Source of the DNA: Nocardia ignorata NBRC 108230
GTDB lineage: Bacteria > Actinomycetota > Actinomycetes > Mycobacteriales > Mycobacteriaceae
Length of the DNA stretch: 64,000 nucleotides
Reading direction: 5' to 3'
Assembly: GCF_001612905.1 (NCBI RefSeq)
Contig: NZ_BDBI01000044.1
Span: 1 to 64,000, forward strand
A program made the translations under genes and the position numbers. Below are positions 26,618-35,423 of the stretch, one piece after another. Below the pieces are notes generated by a model, which was given only the letters and a program-made list of their open reading frames with translations, did not search any database and was not told the origin of the DNA. Within the stretch, counting starts at the first letter, position 1; every line of letters starts with the position of its first letter.

Positions 26618-28137
26618 CAACTGGCCCTCGCTTCCTCGACCTCGTCCATGGCCACGGTGAGCGCCTGCTTCACTCGCGTCCGATGGTCGAGCATCACCGA
26701 CCGCGCGATCCCGTCGAGCAGATCCCACAGCTCGACCGGATCGAACACCGCCAGCTCCCGAACGTCACGTCCGTGCAACCGAACCCACAGTCTGCGCAGG
26801 TAGGGTCGCCACGGTGTCCGCAGTTCAGCGGCGACCACCGCCAGCGGTCCGCTCACCGCCTCACCGAGGTGCACCGAGTAGCGCCGCGCTTGCAGGACGT
26901 ACGCTTCCCGCCGCCATCGCGCGTTCACCACCGCGTGCGCCCGTGACCCGGGGCCGGGCTCGCCGGCGTCCGCCCACTGCCCCTTCGAGCCGCACTGTGC
27001 AGCCCCGCCATCCGTGCCGCTAGGAGCCTGCACCCCCAGGCTCTTCGCCGCCGAAGGTGTAGTGCCGGTATGTAGTCCCGCTTCCGGCTCATCCTGCTCC
27101 GATTCCGCAGATCGTTCGCCACGAGCGTCGGACAACTCTGCCTCGACCAGGGCCCGCATCAGAGGTACCGCGCCCAACGGTGAAAGCCCGAGGGCCAGTT
27201 CGCAACCAGCCGCCGCTGTCACGCGAAGAGACTCGTCGAGCAACCCCCACGGCGAACAGCTCCGGCTCACCTCGGTGCTCACCAACGTCGGCAGATCCGG
27301 CAGATCGGTCCGGTCGATGCTGCCTTGCAGAACGGTGAAGACACGTTCGTAGATGCTCCGGTCGAACGGGAGCGCGAGGGTGGCGGTCGAGGCGGTGGCG
27401 CCGACGGCGGGGCGTGGTGGGCACTCGTGCACGGTCAGGCCCAGGTCGTCGGCTCCGTACCTGGGATGCGGGCGCCACAGCGCGATGCCCCGGTGGGTGC
27501 CCACCTTGTCCTCGATCAGCTCGTCGAGCAGCGGGCCGGCGTCGGCGGGATCACCCTCGCGGGCCAGAGTGCTCGCGTCGAGTAGTTCGGTCAGCGCGGA
27601 GGCGAGGTCGCGCGCACCGGAGTTCACCAATGGTCGTGCGCGCCAGGCGGACTCGATGAGTGTTGTCAGCTCGGCGAGCCGGTTCGGTTCGGTCACCAGG
27701 TTTTTCAGCGCCGTCGTGGTGCGCCCGCCCGTTCCCTCGTGTACCTCGCGCAGCACCGCGGCGGCACGCTCGCGGGCATCCGCTCCCGGCTCGCCGTGCA
27801 GAGTCGCCAGCTCGAAGCATCGCTGGAAGTAGAGATCCTGCGCGTTGCCCTCGGTGATCCGTAAGGCGCGCCGCGCTTGTTTGAGGACGGTGAACCAGCT
27901 CGCGCACGCCCGCAGCGCATCGGAACGCGCGAGTACCAGGGAGGTCAGCAAGGTGACGCCGTCGGCGTCGAGAACGCTGCCCGCGCACAGCGGATGCTGC
28001 ATCGGCCGGATGACCAGCGGATCGAGGATCAGTTTCACGGTGCGCCGCAACGGCGCACCCTGTGGTCCGCTCAAGGCGTCGACACCGTCGAGCCCGCGCC
28101 ACACCTCGTCGAGCACCATGGCGCGGGGTCTTCGCAT
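26617..28137 (-). CDS. Unrecognised protein of the CHAT operon (first gene)
   Basis: A 506-residue soluble protein with no domain I recognise. It starts at ATG 28137 (MRRPRAMVLDEVWRGLDG), with an internal Met six residues later. Residues 20-200 appear helical and rich in Arg/Leu (LLTSLVLARSDALRACASWF, ALRITEGNAQDLYFQRCFEL). About 335-400 is a low-complexity, probably disordered linker. The C-terminal 110 residues are helical with aromatic-rich WRPYLRRLWVRLHGRD. It leads a four-gene operon ending in a CHAT protease and is divergent from an LpqH-like lipoprotein gene. Function unknown; the length and position suggest a regulator or sensor of the protease. Confidence 0.75.
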   Translation of the reverse strand: MRRPRAMVLDEVWRGLDGVDALSGPQGAPLRRTVKLILDPLVIRPMQHPLCAGSVLDADGVTLLTSLVLARSDALRACASWFTVLKQARRALRITEGNAQDLYFQRCFELATLHGEPGADARERAAAVLREVHEGTGGRTTTALKNLVTEPNRLAELTTLIESAWRARPLVNSGARDLASALTELLDASTLAREGDPADAGPLLDELIEDKVGTHRGIALWRPHPRYGADDLGLTVHECPPRPAVGATASTATLALPFDRSIYERVFTVLQGSIDRTDLPDLPTLVSTEVSRSCSPWGLLDESLRVTAAAGCELALGLSPLGAVPLMRALVEAELSDARGERSAESEQDEPEAGLHTGTTPSAAKSLGVQAPSGTDGGAAQCGSKGQWADAGEPGPGSRAHAVVNARWRREAYVLQARRYSVHLGEAVSGPLAVVAAELRTPWRPYLRRLWVRLHGRDVRELAVFDPVELWDLLDGIARSVMLDHRTRVKQALTVAMDEVEEARAS

Positions 28138-28266
28138 TCGACCAGGGTAACCGCAGGTCAGCCGACTGTCCGAGGGAAAACTTGGGATCGGTAGTCGGCG
28201 CGGGATTTCTACCTTTCTCTCAACGGGTTCACCGACCCGCTCACACCGAGAGAGAACGGAAACACC

Positions 28267-28779
28267 ATGAACACCAAGCTGATCGCCACCCTCGCCGCCG
28301 CCTCCGCCGCGACCGCCCTGTTCGTGACCGGCTGCAGCGACACCGGCAGCTCCACCAGCACCCCGTCCAGCACCGCCGCCCCCGCGCCGGCCGCGGGCAA
28401 GTCCACCGCCACCGTCGACGGCAAGGAACTGACCGCGAAGTTCGACACCACCTGCGCCAAGCAGGGCGGAACCCTGGCACTCGCCCTCACCGATACGGCC
28501 AACGCCACCTACGGCAGCCTCTCGGTGAGCGCGACGCTGGAAGGCGAAACGGTGCAGGCCGTCGCCATCGCGGGCAGCCAGGGCGGGTCGAGCGGCATGC
28601 CGTACGCCGTGGGCTACGGCAACGGCCAGCCCGGCGGCTCGGCGACCCTCGCCAAGGACGGCAACACCTTCCGCGTCACCGGCGAGGGCGTCGGCGCCCC
28701 CGACATGACCAACCCGCTGGCCGGCCCGTCGACGGTGAAGTTCGACATCACCTTCGCCTGCTCCACCATCGTCGGCTGA
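28267..28779 (+). CDS. LpqH-like (19 kDa antigen family) lipoprotein
   Basis: A 170-residue lipoprotein. The signal ends in ALFVTGC with Cys23 as lipid site, followed by a Ser/Thr/Pro/Ala linker to about residue 50. The mature domain has two cysteines (TTCAKQGG and TFACSTIVG) that probably form the family disulphide, and beta patterns such as VDGKELTAKFDTTC and GNTFRVTGEGVG, as in the mycobacterial 19 kDa lipoprotein. It is anchored in the cell envelope; the family is a host-interaction antigen in mycobacteria, but its physiological role is unclear. Divergent from the CHAT operon. Confidence 0.85.
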   Translation: MNTKLIATLAAASAATALFVTGCSDTGSSTSTPSSTAAPAPAAGKSTATVDGKELTAKFDTTCAKQGGTLALALTDTANATYGSLSVSATLEGETVQAVAIAGSQGGSSGMPYAVGYGNGQPGGSATLAKDGNTFRVTGEGVGAPDMTNPLAGPSTVKFDITFACSTIVG

Positions 28780-28826
28780 CCTGACCCCCTGATCGCGATC
28801 CGGTCGCATCCATCCCGAGGAGAATC

Positions 28827-29627
28827 ATGAAATCCAAGCTGCGTGCGGCCGCGGTCGCCTTCGGAATCCTGGCCATCGGCTACTACCTCTACTACGGCCT
28901 CACCTACACGCCCGACGAATTCACCGGCACCATGCTCGGCTGGGTCGGCCCGCAGATGGCGTTGCCCATCATCGCGCTGACGATCGTGCCGATGGTCTTC
29001 GCCTTCACCGGCGACGGCATCTTCGAGGCCTTCACCGGTCACAACAGCTCGGAGTTCCGCGGCGGTGAGATCGGTATCGGCACCATCACCTCGTTCCGCC
29101 AGACCGGGGTGTCGGTCAACGACCAGCCGCAGGTGCGGATCGAATTCCGGGTCGAAGGCGCCGACGGCAAGACCTTCGACTCCCACGCGAAGATGATCGT
29201 GCCGCTCACCGAACTGGCCCTGCTGCGCCCCGGCGTGGTCCTGCCGGTGCGGTACCTGCCCGGCCGCACCGACAAGGTGGAGGTCGACCGCTCCGGCGAC
29301 GCAGGCGCCGCCCAGCGCGCCATGAACGAATCGCTCATCCGCAAGGGCATCACCACCCGCGACAAGCTCGACATCGCCGAACGCGGCATCGCCGCCCAGG
29401 CGGTGGTCCGCAGCCTCGATGTGCCCGGACGCATCCGCGGCGGTTACACCGAGGTGGTGCTCGGGCTGGTCGTCACCCGCCCCGACGGCAGCACCTTCCT
29501 GACCGGCGCCGCGAAGTACCTGCCACCGACCGCGATCGGATCGGTACAGGTGGGACGCATCATCGGCGTCCACTACCTGCCCGGCGACGAACAGGAGGTG
29601 GTGATCTCACTGCCCATCAATGCCTGA
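28827..29627 (+). CDS. Membrane protein, DUF3592-like
   Basis: A 266-residue protein with two N-terminal membrane helices (about residues 7-25 and 37-65) and a soluble region with two related beta-rich halves. The first half contains GIGTITSFRQTGVSVNDQPQ and VLPVRYLPGRTDKVEVDR; the second has RGIAAQAVVRSLDVPGRIRG and IGVHYLPGDEQEVVIS, so the soluble part seems duplicated. The pattern G-V-YLPG resembles DUF3592-type membrane proteins. Starts after GAGGAG and 47 bases after the LpqH-like gene; a strong terminator follows. No function assigned. Confidence 0.75.
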   Translation: MKSKLRAAAVAFGILAIGYYLYYGLTYTPDEFTGTMLGWVGPQMALPIIALTIVPMVFAFTGDGIFEAFTGHNSSEFRGGEIGIGTITSFRQTGVSVNDQPQVRIEFRVEGADGKTFDSHAKMIVPLTELALLRPGVVLPVRYLPGRTDKVEVDRSGDAGAAQRAMNESLIRKGITTRDKLDIAERGIAAQAVVRSLDVPGRIRGGYTEVVLGLVVTRPDGSTFLTGAAKYLPPTAIGSVQVGRIIGVHYLPGDEQEVVISLPINA

Positions 29628-29636
29628 CCCACCCCC

Positions 29637-29668
29637 ACTCGGCGCGTGCTGCCCACGCGCCGAGTTTT
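29637..29668 (+). terminator. Rho-independent terminator
   Basis: A perfect 12-bp stem (29637-29648 with 29654-29665), a 5-base loop and a short T run follow nine bases after the stop of the DUF3592-like gene. It separates that gene from phoX. Confidence 0.9.
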
Positions 29669-29676
29669 GGTCGTGC

Positions 29677-29695
29677 GTTCACCTTCACGTTCCCG
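29677..29695 (+). promoter_or_regulatory. Candidate PHO box upstream of phoX
   Basis: GTTCACC at 29677-29683 matches the core of actinobacterial PhoP binding units, and a degenerate copy GTTCCCG follows at 29689-29695. The spacing of 12 differs by one from the usual 11-base repeat. It lies 55-73 bases before the phoX start, where phosphate-starvation control would be expected. Based on motif and position only. Confidence 0.4.
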
Positions 29696-29749
29696 ACGCC
29701 TCGCCTGCGCTGCCTACCGTGCCGGAAACCGCACTAATCAGGAGTAATC

Positions 29750-31798
29750 GTGAGTCTGAAACCGCTCGCCCTTTTCGTCACCCACGACGGTCAGTCGTCA
29801 CGCTCGGCCATCACCTGCGAATACAAGTGTGGCAACGCCTGCTTCCACGAGGTCCCCAACACCTCCGACGGCGAGTACTTCGGTGACATCGTCGCCCGGC
29901 TGAACCGTCGCGGACTCATCAAGGGCGGTGCCGCGGCGGTGCTCGCCGTCGGCGCCGCGAGCATGCTCGCCGCCTGTGGCGACGACAGCTCCGACACCGG
30001 TTCGACCGGTTCGCCCGGCACCGGCACCGGCTTCACGCCCGTCGCGCCGAACAAGGAAGACGCCGTCGTCGTCCCCGAGGGCTACGAGCAGTCGGTGCTT
30101 ATCCGCTGGGGTGACGCGGTGATCGAGGGCGCGCCCGCCTTCGACTTCGAGAAGCAGACCCCGGCCGCCGCCGCTCAGCAGTTCGGCTACAACTGCGACT
30201 TCGCCGGTCTGCTGCCCATCGAGGGTGAGGCCGACAAGTACGTGCTGGTCGTGAGCCACGAATACAGCACCGAGCCGATGATGTTCCGCGGCTACAACAA
30301 GGACGCGCCGACCCGCGAGCAGTTCGAGATCGCCCTCGCCTCGCACGGCCTGAGTGTCGTCGAGGTGCACGGGCAGGCCGGATCGGGTCAGCTGAAGCCG
30401 GTGTTCGGCAAGTACAATCGCCGCATCACCGCGACCACCGAGTTCGAGGTGCGTGGTCCGGCCGCCGGGAGCGCGCTGCTGAAGACCAAGGCCGACCCGA
30501 CCGGTACCAAGGTTCTCGGCACCCTGAACAACTGCTCGGGTGGTGTAACCCCTTGGGGCACGGTGCTTTCCGGTGAAGAGAACTTCAACCAGTACTTCGG
30601 AAACGCCGAGAAGGTGACCGACGCCGACGTCGCCAAGAAGCTCAAGCGCTACGGCATCGAGGGCGGCGCGTCGGAGCGTCGCTGGGAGAACTTCGACCCG
30701 CGCTTCGACCTCACCCAGGAAGTCAACGAGGTCAACCGCTTCGGTTACGTCGTCGAGGTGAACCCGTGGGATGCCTCCTCGGCGCCGGTGAAGCACACCG
30801 CGCTCGGCCGCTTCAAGCACGAGGCCGCCACCATCCACGTCACCGCCGACGGCAGCGTCGTCGCCTACAGCGGTGACGACGAGCGATTCGACTACATGTA
30901 CAAGTTCGTCTCCGCCAAGAAGGTGCAGCCGGGCGTCGGTGCGTCGAGCATGCGCCACAACATGACCATCCTCGACGAGGGCACCCTCTACGTCGCCAAG
31001 CTCACCGGCGACCACGCCGCCGAGATCGACGGTTCCGGCAAGGTCCCCACCGGCGGCTTCACCGGTAAGGGCGAGTGGATCCGCCTGCTCGAGACCGGCG
31101 CCGACGGCAAGGGCAAGTCGTTCGTCGACGGCATGTCGGCCGAAGAGGTCGCCGTGTTCACCCGCCTGGCCGGTGACAAGGTCGGCGCGACCAAGATGGA
31201 CCGCCCCGAGGACTTCGAGACCAACCCGAAGACCGGCAAGGTGTACGTGGCGCTGACCAACAACACCAAGCGCGGTGAGGAAGGCAAGCCGGGCCCCGAC
31301 GAGGCCAACCCGCGCAAGCTGAACAAGAACGGCCAGGTGCTCGAGCTCACCGACAACCACACCGGCACCGAGTTCACCTGGACCCTGCTGCTGGTCTGCG
31401 GTGACCCCGCCGCCGCCGACACCTACTTCAGCGGCTTCGACAAGTCCAAGGTCAGCCCCATCTCCTGCCCTGACAACCTGGCCTTCGACCCGTACGGCAA
31501 CCTGTGGATCTCCACCGACGGCAACGCCCTGAAGTCCAACGACGGCCTGTTCGCCGTGGTCCTCGACGGCCCCAACCGCGGTGAGACCAAACAGTTCCTC
31601 ACCGTCCCCCGCGGCGGCGAGACCTGCGGCCCGATCATCACCGAGAAGCAGGTCATCGTCTCCGTCCAGCACCCCGGCGAGTCCGACGACGCCACGGTCG
31701 ACAAGCCCCTGTCGAACTGGCCCGACGGCGGCACCACCCAACCCCGCCCGTCGGTCGCGGTGGTCTGGAAGAAGAACGGCGGTCGCATCGGCGTCTGA
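29750..31798 (+). CDS. phoX: PhoX-family secreted phosphatase
   Basis: A 682-residue phosphatase of the DUF839/PhoX family, which releases phosphate from esters outside the cell using iron and calcium. It starts at GTG 29750 after AGGAG. The first 50 residues carry three cysteines (CEYKCGNAC) and precede a Tat-like signal, with Arg-Arg at 53-54, a hydrophobic stretch and a lipobox-like MLAAC (Cys76). The mature part has GVTPWGTVLSGEENFNQYF, HEAATIHVTADGSVVAYSGD, MDRPEDFETNPKTGKVYVAL and DNLAFDPYGNLWISTDGN, all typical. A PHO-like site lies upstream and a terminator follows. The Cys-rich leader before the Tat signal is a feature of actinobacterial PhoX. Confidence 0.9.
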   Translation: MSLKPLALFVTHDGQSSRSAITCEYKCGNACFHEVPNTSDGEYFGDIVARLNRRGLIKGGAAAVLAVGAASMLAACGDDSSDTGSTGSPGTGTGFTPVAPNKEDAVVVPEGYEQSVLIRWGDAVIEGAPAFDFEKQTPAAAAQQFGYNCDFAGLLPIEGEADKYVLVVSHEYSTEPMMFRGYNKDAPTREQFEIALASHGLSVVEVHGQAGSGQLKPVFGKYNRRITATTEFEVRGPAAGSALLKTKADPTGTKVLGTLNNCSGGVTPWGTVLSGEENFNQYFGNAEKVTDADVAKKLKRYGIEGGASERRWENFDPRFDLTQEVNEVNRFGYVVEVNPWDASSAPVKHTALGRFKHEAATIHVTADGSVVAYSGDDERFDYMYKFVSAKKVQPGVGASSMRHNMTILDEGTLYVAKLTGDHAAEIDGSGKVPTGGFTGKGEWIRLLETGADGKGKSFVDGMSAEEVAVFTRLAGDKVGATKMDRPEDFETNPKTGKVYVALTNNTKRGEEGKPGPDEANPRKLNKNGQVLELTDNHTGTEFTWTLLLVCGDPAAADTYFSGFDKSKVSPISCPDNLAFDPYGNLWISTDGNALKSNDGLFAVVLDGPNRGETKQFLTVPRGGETCGPIITEKQVIVSVQHPGESDDATVDKPLSNWPDGGTTQPRPSVAVVWKKNGGRIGV

Positions 31799-31824
31799 CC
31801 CCGCCGACACCCGATCTGCTGACG

Positions 31825-31857
31825 AAGCCGCTACCCGACTGGGCGGGTAGCGGCTTT
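31825..31857 (+). terminator. Rho-independent terminator after phoX
   Basis: A perfect 13-bp stem (31825-31837 with 31844-31856) with a 6-base loop, 26 bases after the phoX stop; TTTGT overlaps the end of the stem. Confidence 0.85.
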
Positions 31858-31930
31858 GTCATGTCACCGCCGCGTCAGGATTCGTCGGTGGGTGGACGTA
31901 TGTTGGGCGCACGGCGGCGATGGGAGTGGT

Positions 31931-32602
31931 GTGAAGGTGGGTAGGCGGGTGCGGTTCGAGCCGGGCGTGGCGGTGCTGGGGGAGTTGCGGGCCGCGGTTT
32001 CCCCCGGTGACGATCCGGTCGGGGAACGCGAGGTTTCCGGGGTCGAGTATCGAGGTGTCGATTTCGCCGATGCGCAGGTGTACGGGTTCGGTGCCGAGGG
32101 GTGCCGGTTCGTGAGTGTGCGGTTCCCGACTTTGTTGCGGCAGGCCACTATCGCGGAATCGGAATTGCAGGTGTGCGATCTGGCGAATGTGCAGGCCGAT
32201 GATTCCTCGATGTTCGAAAGTGTGGTCGGCAACGGCCGGATCACCGGGTTGTCATGGACCGCAGGGGTTCTGCGTGACGTGCTCGTGGAGTCGACGCGAG
32301 CCGACATGGCGTCGTTCGCCGAATCCCGTTTGAGCAAGGTTGTTTTCCGGGATTGCGATCTGCGCCAGGCCGACTTCCAGCGCACCGACTTCCGCAATGT
32401 GCGCTTCGAACGCTGCAATCTCGCGGGTGCGCGGTTCACCGGAGCCCGCATCCAGCAGAACCTTCGTTTCGAAGACTGCGATCTCACCGGCATCTACGGG
32501 GTCACGGCATTGCGCGGGGCGACGATCCAGGGCGGTGACCTCGAAACCCTGGCCGCCACACTGGCCCGTGAACTGGGCATCACGGTGGAGCTCGGAAGCT
32601 AG
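31931..32602 (+). CDS. Pentapeptide-repeat protein
   Basis: A 223-residue protein starting at GTG 31931 behind GGGAG; GTG 31937 is an alternative. From about residue 40 it shows degenerate five-residue repeats, clearest at VVFRDCDLRQADFQRTDFRN and FERCNLAGARFTGARI, giving a right-handed beta-helix. Some pentapeptide proteins mimic DNA and protect gyrase, but this family is broad and here no quinolone context exists. No signal. The 3' end overlaps the converging GH63 gene by four bases. Confidence 0.85.
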   Translation: MKVGRRVRFEPGVAVLGELRAAVSPGDDPVGEREVSGVEYRGVDFADAQVYGFGAEGCRFVSVRFPTLLRQATIAESELQVCDLANVQADDSSMFESVVGNGRITGLSWTAGVLRDVLVESTRADMASFAESRLSKVVFRDCDLRQADFQRTDFRNVRFERCNLAGARFTGARIQQNLRFEDCDLTGIYGVTALRGATIQGGDLETLAATLARELGITVELGS

Positions 32603-33939
32603 CCCAGCCAGTCGAGGACCGAGGCGGCCGTCCAGGACTGTTGCATGCTGCCGAGCGGGGCGCCCGTGAAGGGTTCGTAGTACTCGGCGAAGCTGCCGTC
32701 GGCGGCTTGGCGGAGGCCTTCGGCGCGCAGGAGGTAGGCGCGTTCGGCCCAGCCTCGGCGGGCGAACGCCCAGGAGAACAGCCAGCTCATGACCGGCCAG
32801 ACGGGGCCGCGCCAGTATTCGCGGGGGCGGAAGTCCTTGGCAACGGGGGAAGTCGACGGTGGCAGGGCGTAGCGCAGGTCGGGGTGGCCGCAGAAGCGTG
32901 GGCCCTCGAAGGTGTTGAGCAGGGCGCGTTCGGCGGGCCGGGACAGGCCGCCCGAGATCAGCGGCGCGAACATGGCCAGCGTCTCGGTGTTGATCCACCG
33001 GCCCAACCGCACGTCGTAATCCTTTGCGGCACCGGTCCGTTCGTCGGCCGTGGCCGCCACGCCCTTGCGGAAGCGCGCCGCCCAGCCGTGCAGTTCACGC
33101 ACATCGGAATGCGGTTGCTTGTACTCCTCGCCGATATCGGCGAGCACTTCGCAGGCCAGCGCGAAGATCGCGGAGACGAACACGTCCTCCACGGCGAAAC
33201 TCATCACCGAGGTGAGCTGGAAGTCGTCGTAGTTGGCGCGCCGCATCTGTTCGACCAGCCACAGGTATCGGTCGTATTCACGGTCGCTCGGCCGTTGGGT
33301 CGGATCGGAGATGACGACGGTGTCGGCCCGGCGGTACGGCGGAAGATCCACGCCGGGAACGACATTGGCGTAGGCGCGGTCCCAGCGCGGCGAGTTGTCC
33401 ATGCCGGATTCCCACCCGTGGTACAGCGTGATCCGGCCGTTCTCCTTGGGGTCGCGCGCATGGGCGAGCCACCGGTGCCAGCGCACCAGATCCGGCCACC
33501 GCCGATTCAGGAACTCCTGCGCCACCGCCCGCGTGGAACGCCCGTGCCTGCGCGAATGGTCGAGAATGCGCTGCACGGCGATGGCATGCACCGGCGGTTG
33601 GGTGATGCCGGAGGTGTCGGGTCCCTCGGGGGCGTTGGCGGCCAGCCTGCGGCACTCCCAACGCGCGGGTCCGGGGAAATACCCGTCGACACCGTTGGCG
33701 AACACGATGTGCGGGATCATCCCGTTCTTCCACTGCGCCGACAGCAGCGTGTCGAGTTCTACGACCGCCCGCTCCACGCTCAACGGCGCGAGCCCGACCG
33801 CGACGAACGCCGCGTCCCAGCTCCACATGTGCGGATACAGGCGCGGCGCGGCACTGGTCATGGTGCCCAGGTCGTTGCCGCGCAGAAGGTAGGCGGCGCG
33901 TGCCGCGAGCTGCGTGGGGGTGAAACCCGGGTCGGTCAT
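32599..33939 (-). CDS. GH63 glucosylglycerate hydrolase-like protein
   Basis: A 446-residue glycoside hydrolase of family 63, matching mycobacterial glucosylglycerate hydrolase and bacterial mannosylglycerate hydrolase, which break down compatible solutes to sugar and glycerate. The (alpha/alpha)6 barrel shows MWSWDAAFVAVGL (Asp42), YHGWESGMDNSPRWD with the probable catalytic acid Asp181, and AEYYEPFTG with Glu419 as probable base. EYWRGPVWPVMSWLF is another family block. No signal peptide, so cytoplasmic. A glycerate kinase gene 18 kb away could use the glycerate, which is speculative. Glucosyl versus mannosyl specificity cannot be told. Confidence 0.88.
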   Translation of the reverse strand: MTDPGFTPTQLAARAAYLLRGNDLGTMTSAAPRLYPHMWSWDAAFVAVGLAPLSVERAVVELDTLLSAQWKNGMIPHIVFANGVDGYFPGPARWECRRLAANAPEGPDTSGITQPPVHAIAVQRILDHSRRHGRSTRAVAQEFLNRRWPDLVRWHRWLAHARDPKENGRITLYHGWESGMDNSPRWDRAYANVVPGVDLPPYRRADTVVISDPTQRPSDREYDRYLWLVEQMRRANYDDFQLTSVMSFAVEDVFVSAIFALACEVLADIGEEYKQPHSDVRELHGWAARFRKGVAATADERTGAAKDYDVRLGRWINTETLAMFAPLISGGLSRPAERALLNTFEGPRFCGHPDLRYALPPSTSPVAKDFRPREYWRGPVWPVMSWLFSWAFARRGWAERAYLLRAEGLRQAADGSFAEYYEPFTGAPLGSMQQSWTAASVLDWLG

Positions 33940-33993
33940 CTCCCTATTCTGCGGCGGAGCAGCACCGATGGCATCCCGACATGACTGTGACGA

Positions 33994-34539
33994 TCAGTAC
34001 CCGGTCTCGCGGGTGACATTCTGCGACGCCGTGCCGACCGAGCTGAGCATGGTGGTGATGCACAACCCGAGCACCAGGTTGATGACCGCCGTCGCGATCT
34101 TGGCCTCGATATCGGCGACGAAGGTGAACGGCAGGATCACCGCCACGGCCGTGAGCAACAGGCAGATCCAGGTGAAGAATGTCATCGGACTCGGCATCGC
34201 CAGCAGCAGCACCATCAGCAGCGCGGTGGCCAGCAGGGCGGCACCCGCGGCGGCGACGGCATACGACGTGGTGGAGACGGTGCCGTAGGCGCCCGCCCCT
34301 TCCGGGGAGAGGATCGCGATGCCGAGCACACCGCGCACGAGCATGATCGCGACGACCGCGAGCAGCGCGGCGACGACGGCCGTCCCGATGCCGCCCGCCC
34401 ACAGCTTGCCCACATTCACCTTGGGCTCCTGGGGTTCGCCCGGCTGCGGGGCGTACTGGCCCTGGCCGTAGTGCGGCTGGCCCTGCTGCTGCGGATACTG
34501 CGGGTCCGAGGGTCCGTAGTTGTACCGGGGATCGGTCAT
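33994..34539 (-). CDS. Four-helix membrane protein with Gln/Pro/Tyr-rich N-terminus
   Basis: A 181-residue protein. Residues 1-40 are Gln/Pro/Tyr/Gly-rich and probably disordered (YNYGPSDPQYPQQQGQPHYG). Four membrane helices follow, about 46-70, 86-115, 118-142 and 144-165. Such a tail plus four helices is common in unnamed mycobacterial/nocardial membrane proteins (DUF6069-like). Divergent from a short-chain dehydrogenase with an 84-base gap. No function proposed. Confidence 0.7.
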   Translation of the reverse strand: MTDPRYNYGPSDPQYPQQQGQPHYGQGQYAPQPGEPQEPKVNVGKLWAGGIGTAVVAALLAVVAIMLVRGVLGIAILSPEGAGAYGTVSTTSYAVAAAGAALLATALLMVLLLAMPSPMTFFTWICLLLTAVAVILPFTFVADIEAKIATAVINLVLGLCITTMLSSVGTASQNVTRETGY

Positions 34540-34623
34540 AGTGCGACGGTACTAGTGCACGCCGACATCCGCCTGAGGAACGCACAGGTGTCGGTATCCG
34601 TGCGCCGGATTAGCGTGGGACCT

Positions 34624-35313
34624 ATGACGGTGACAAGTACTCCCGCCCCGATTGCCCTCATCACCGGCGCGAGCCGCGGCCTCGGCGCCGCCATCGCCCG
34701 CGACCTCGCCCCGACCTACGATCTGCTGCTCGGCGCCCGCTCCGCCGACTCGCTCACGCCGATCCTGGACGAGTTGCCGGGTGCGACCGGTTGGCCGGTG
34801 CCGCTCACCGACTATCCGGCTGTCGCAGAGGCCGCCGCACGCATCGAGCGACTCGACGTGCTCGTGCACAACGCGGGCATCGCCGACCTCGGCACCGTCG
34901 CCGAATCCTCGCTCGACCAGTGGCGCAACACCCTCGAGGTGAACCTGATCGCCGTCGCCGAGCTCACCAGGCTGCTGCTGCCCGCGCTGCGCGCCGCGAA
35001 CGGGCATGTGGTGCTGATCAATTCGGGCGCGGGGCTGCGGGCCAACGCGGGGTGGGGTTCGTACGCGGCGAGCAAGTTCGGGTTGCGGGCCTTCGCGGAC
35101 GCATTGCGGCTGGAGGAGCCGCAGTTGCGCGTCACCTCGGTATTCCCCGGTCGCATCGATACGGATATGCAGCAGGCGATCGTGGCCGAGGAGGGGCGGG
35201 AGTACCGTCCCGAGGAATTTCTCACCGCCGAAACGGTGGCGCGAGCGGTGCGAAACGCCGTCGACACTCCGCGCGACGCGCATCCGACGGAGATCGTTCT
35301 TCGCCCGCGCTGA
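34624..35313 (+). CDS. Short-chain dehydrogenase/reductase
   Basis: A 229-residue classical SDR. The NAD(P) motif is LITGASRGLGAAIAR; the Arg after the second Gly position favours NADP. LVHNAGIADLG is the adenine-ring NAG motif, Ser in LINSGAGLRAN and the YAASK motif supply the catalytic Ser-Tyr-Lys. VFPGRIDTDMQ follows the PG motif. Short for the family (about 250) but complete. Substrate unknown. Confidence 0.9.
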   Translation: MTVTSTPAPIALITGASRGLGAAIARDLAPTYDLLLGARSADSLTPILDELPGATGWPVPLTDYPAVAEAAARIERLDVLVHNAGIADLGTVAESSLDQWRNTLEVNLIAVAELTRLLLPALRAANGHVVLINSGAGLRANAGWGSYAASKFGLRAFADALRLEEPQLRVTSVFPGRIDTDMQQAIVAEEGREYRPEEFLTAETVARAVRNAVDTPRDAHPTEIVLRPR

Positions 35314-35423
35314 CGGTGACATTGTTCGTCCCACAGTGATCCCTGGTTGTTCTCTTCGAGGGAATCTCGGGCTACCGTCCCGCTGAGCTGTGCCGATCGC
35401 ATCCGGTCATGAGGAGGAGTGGA

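Noticed and set aside
28138..28809. Upstream extension of the first CHAT-operon gene to 28809
   Set aside because: It is antisense to the LpqH-like lipoprotein gene and low complexity; ATG 28137 is the sensible start.
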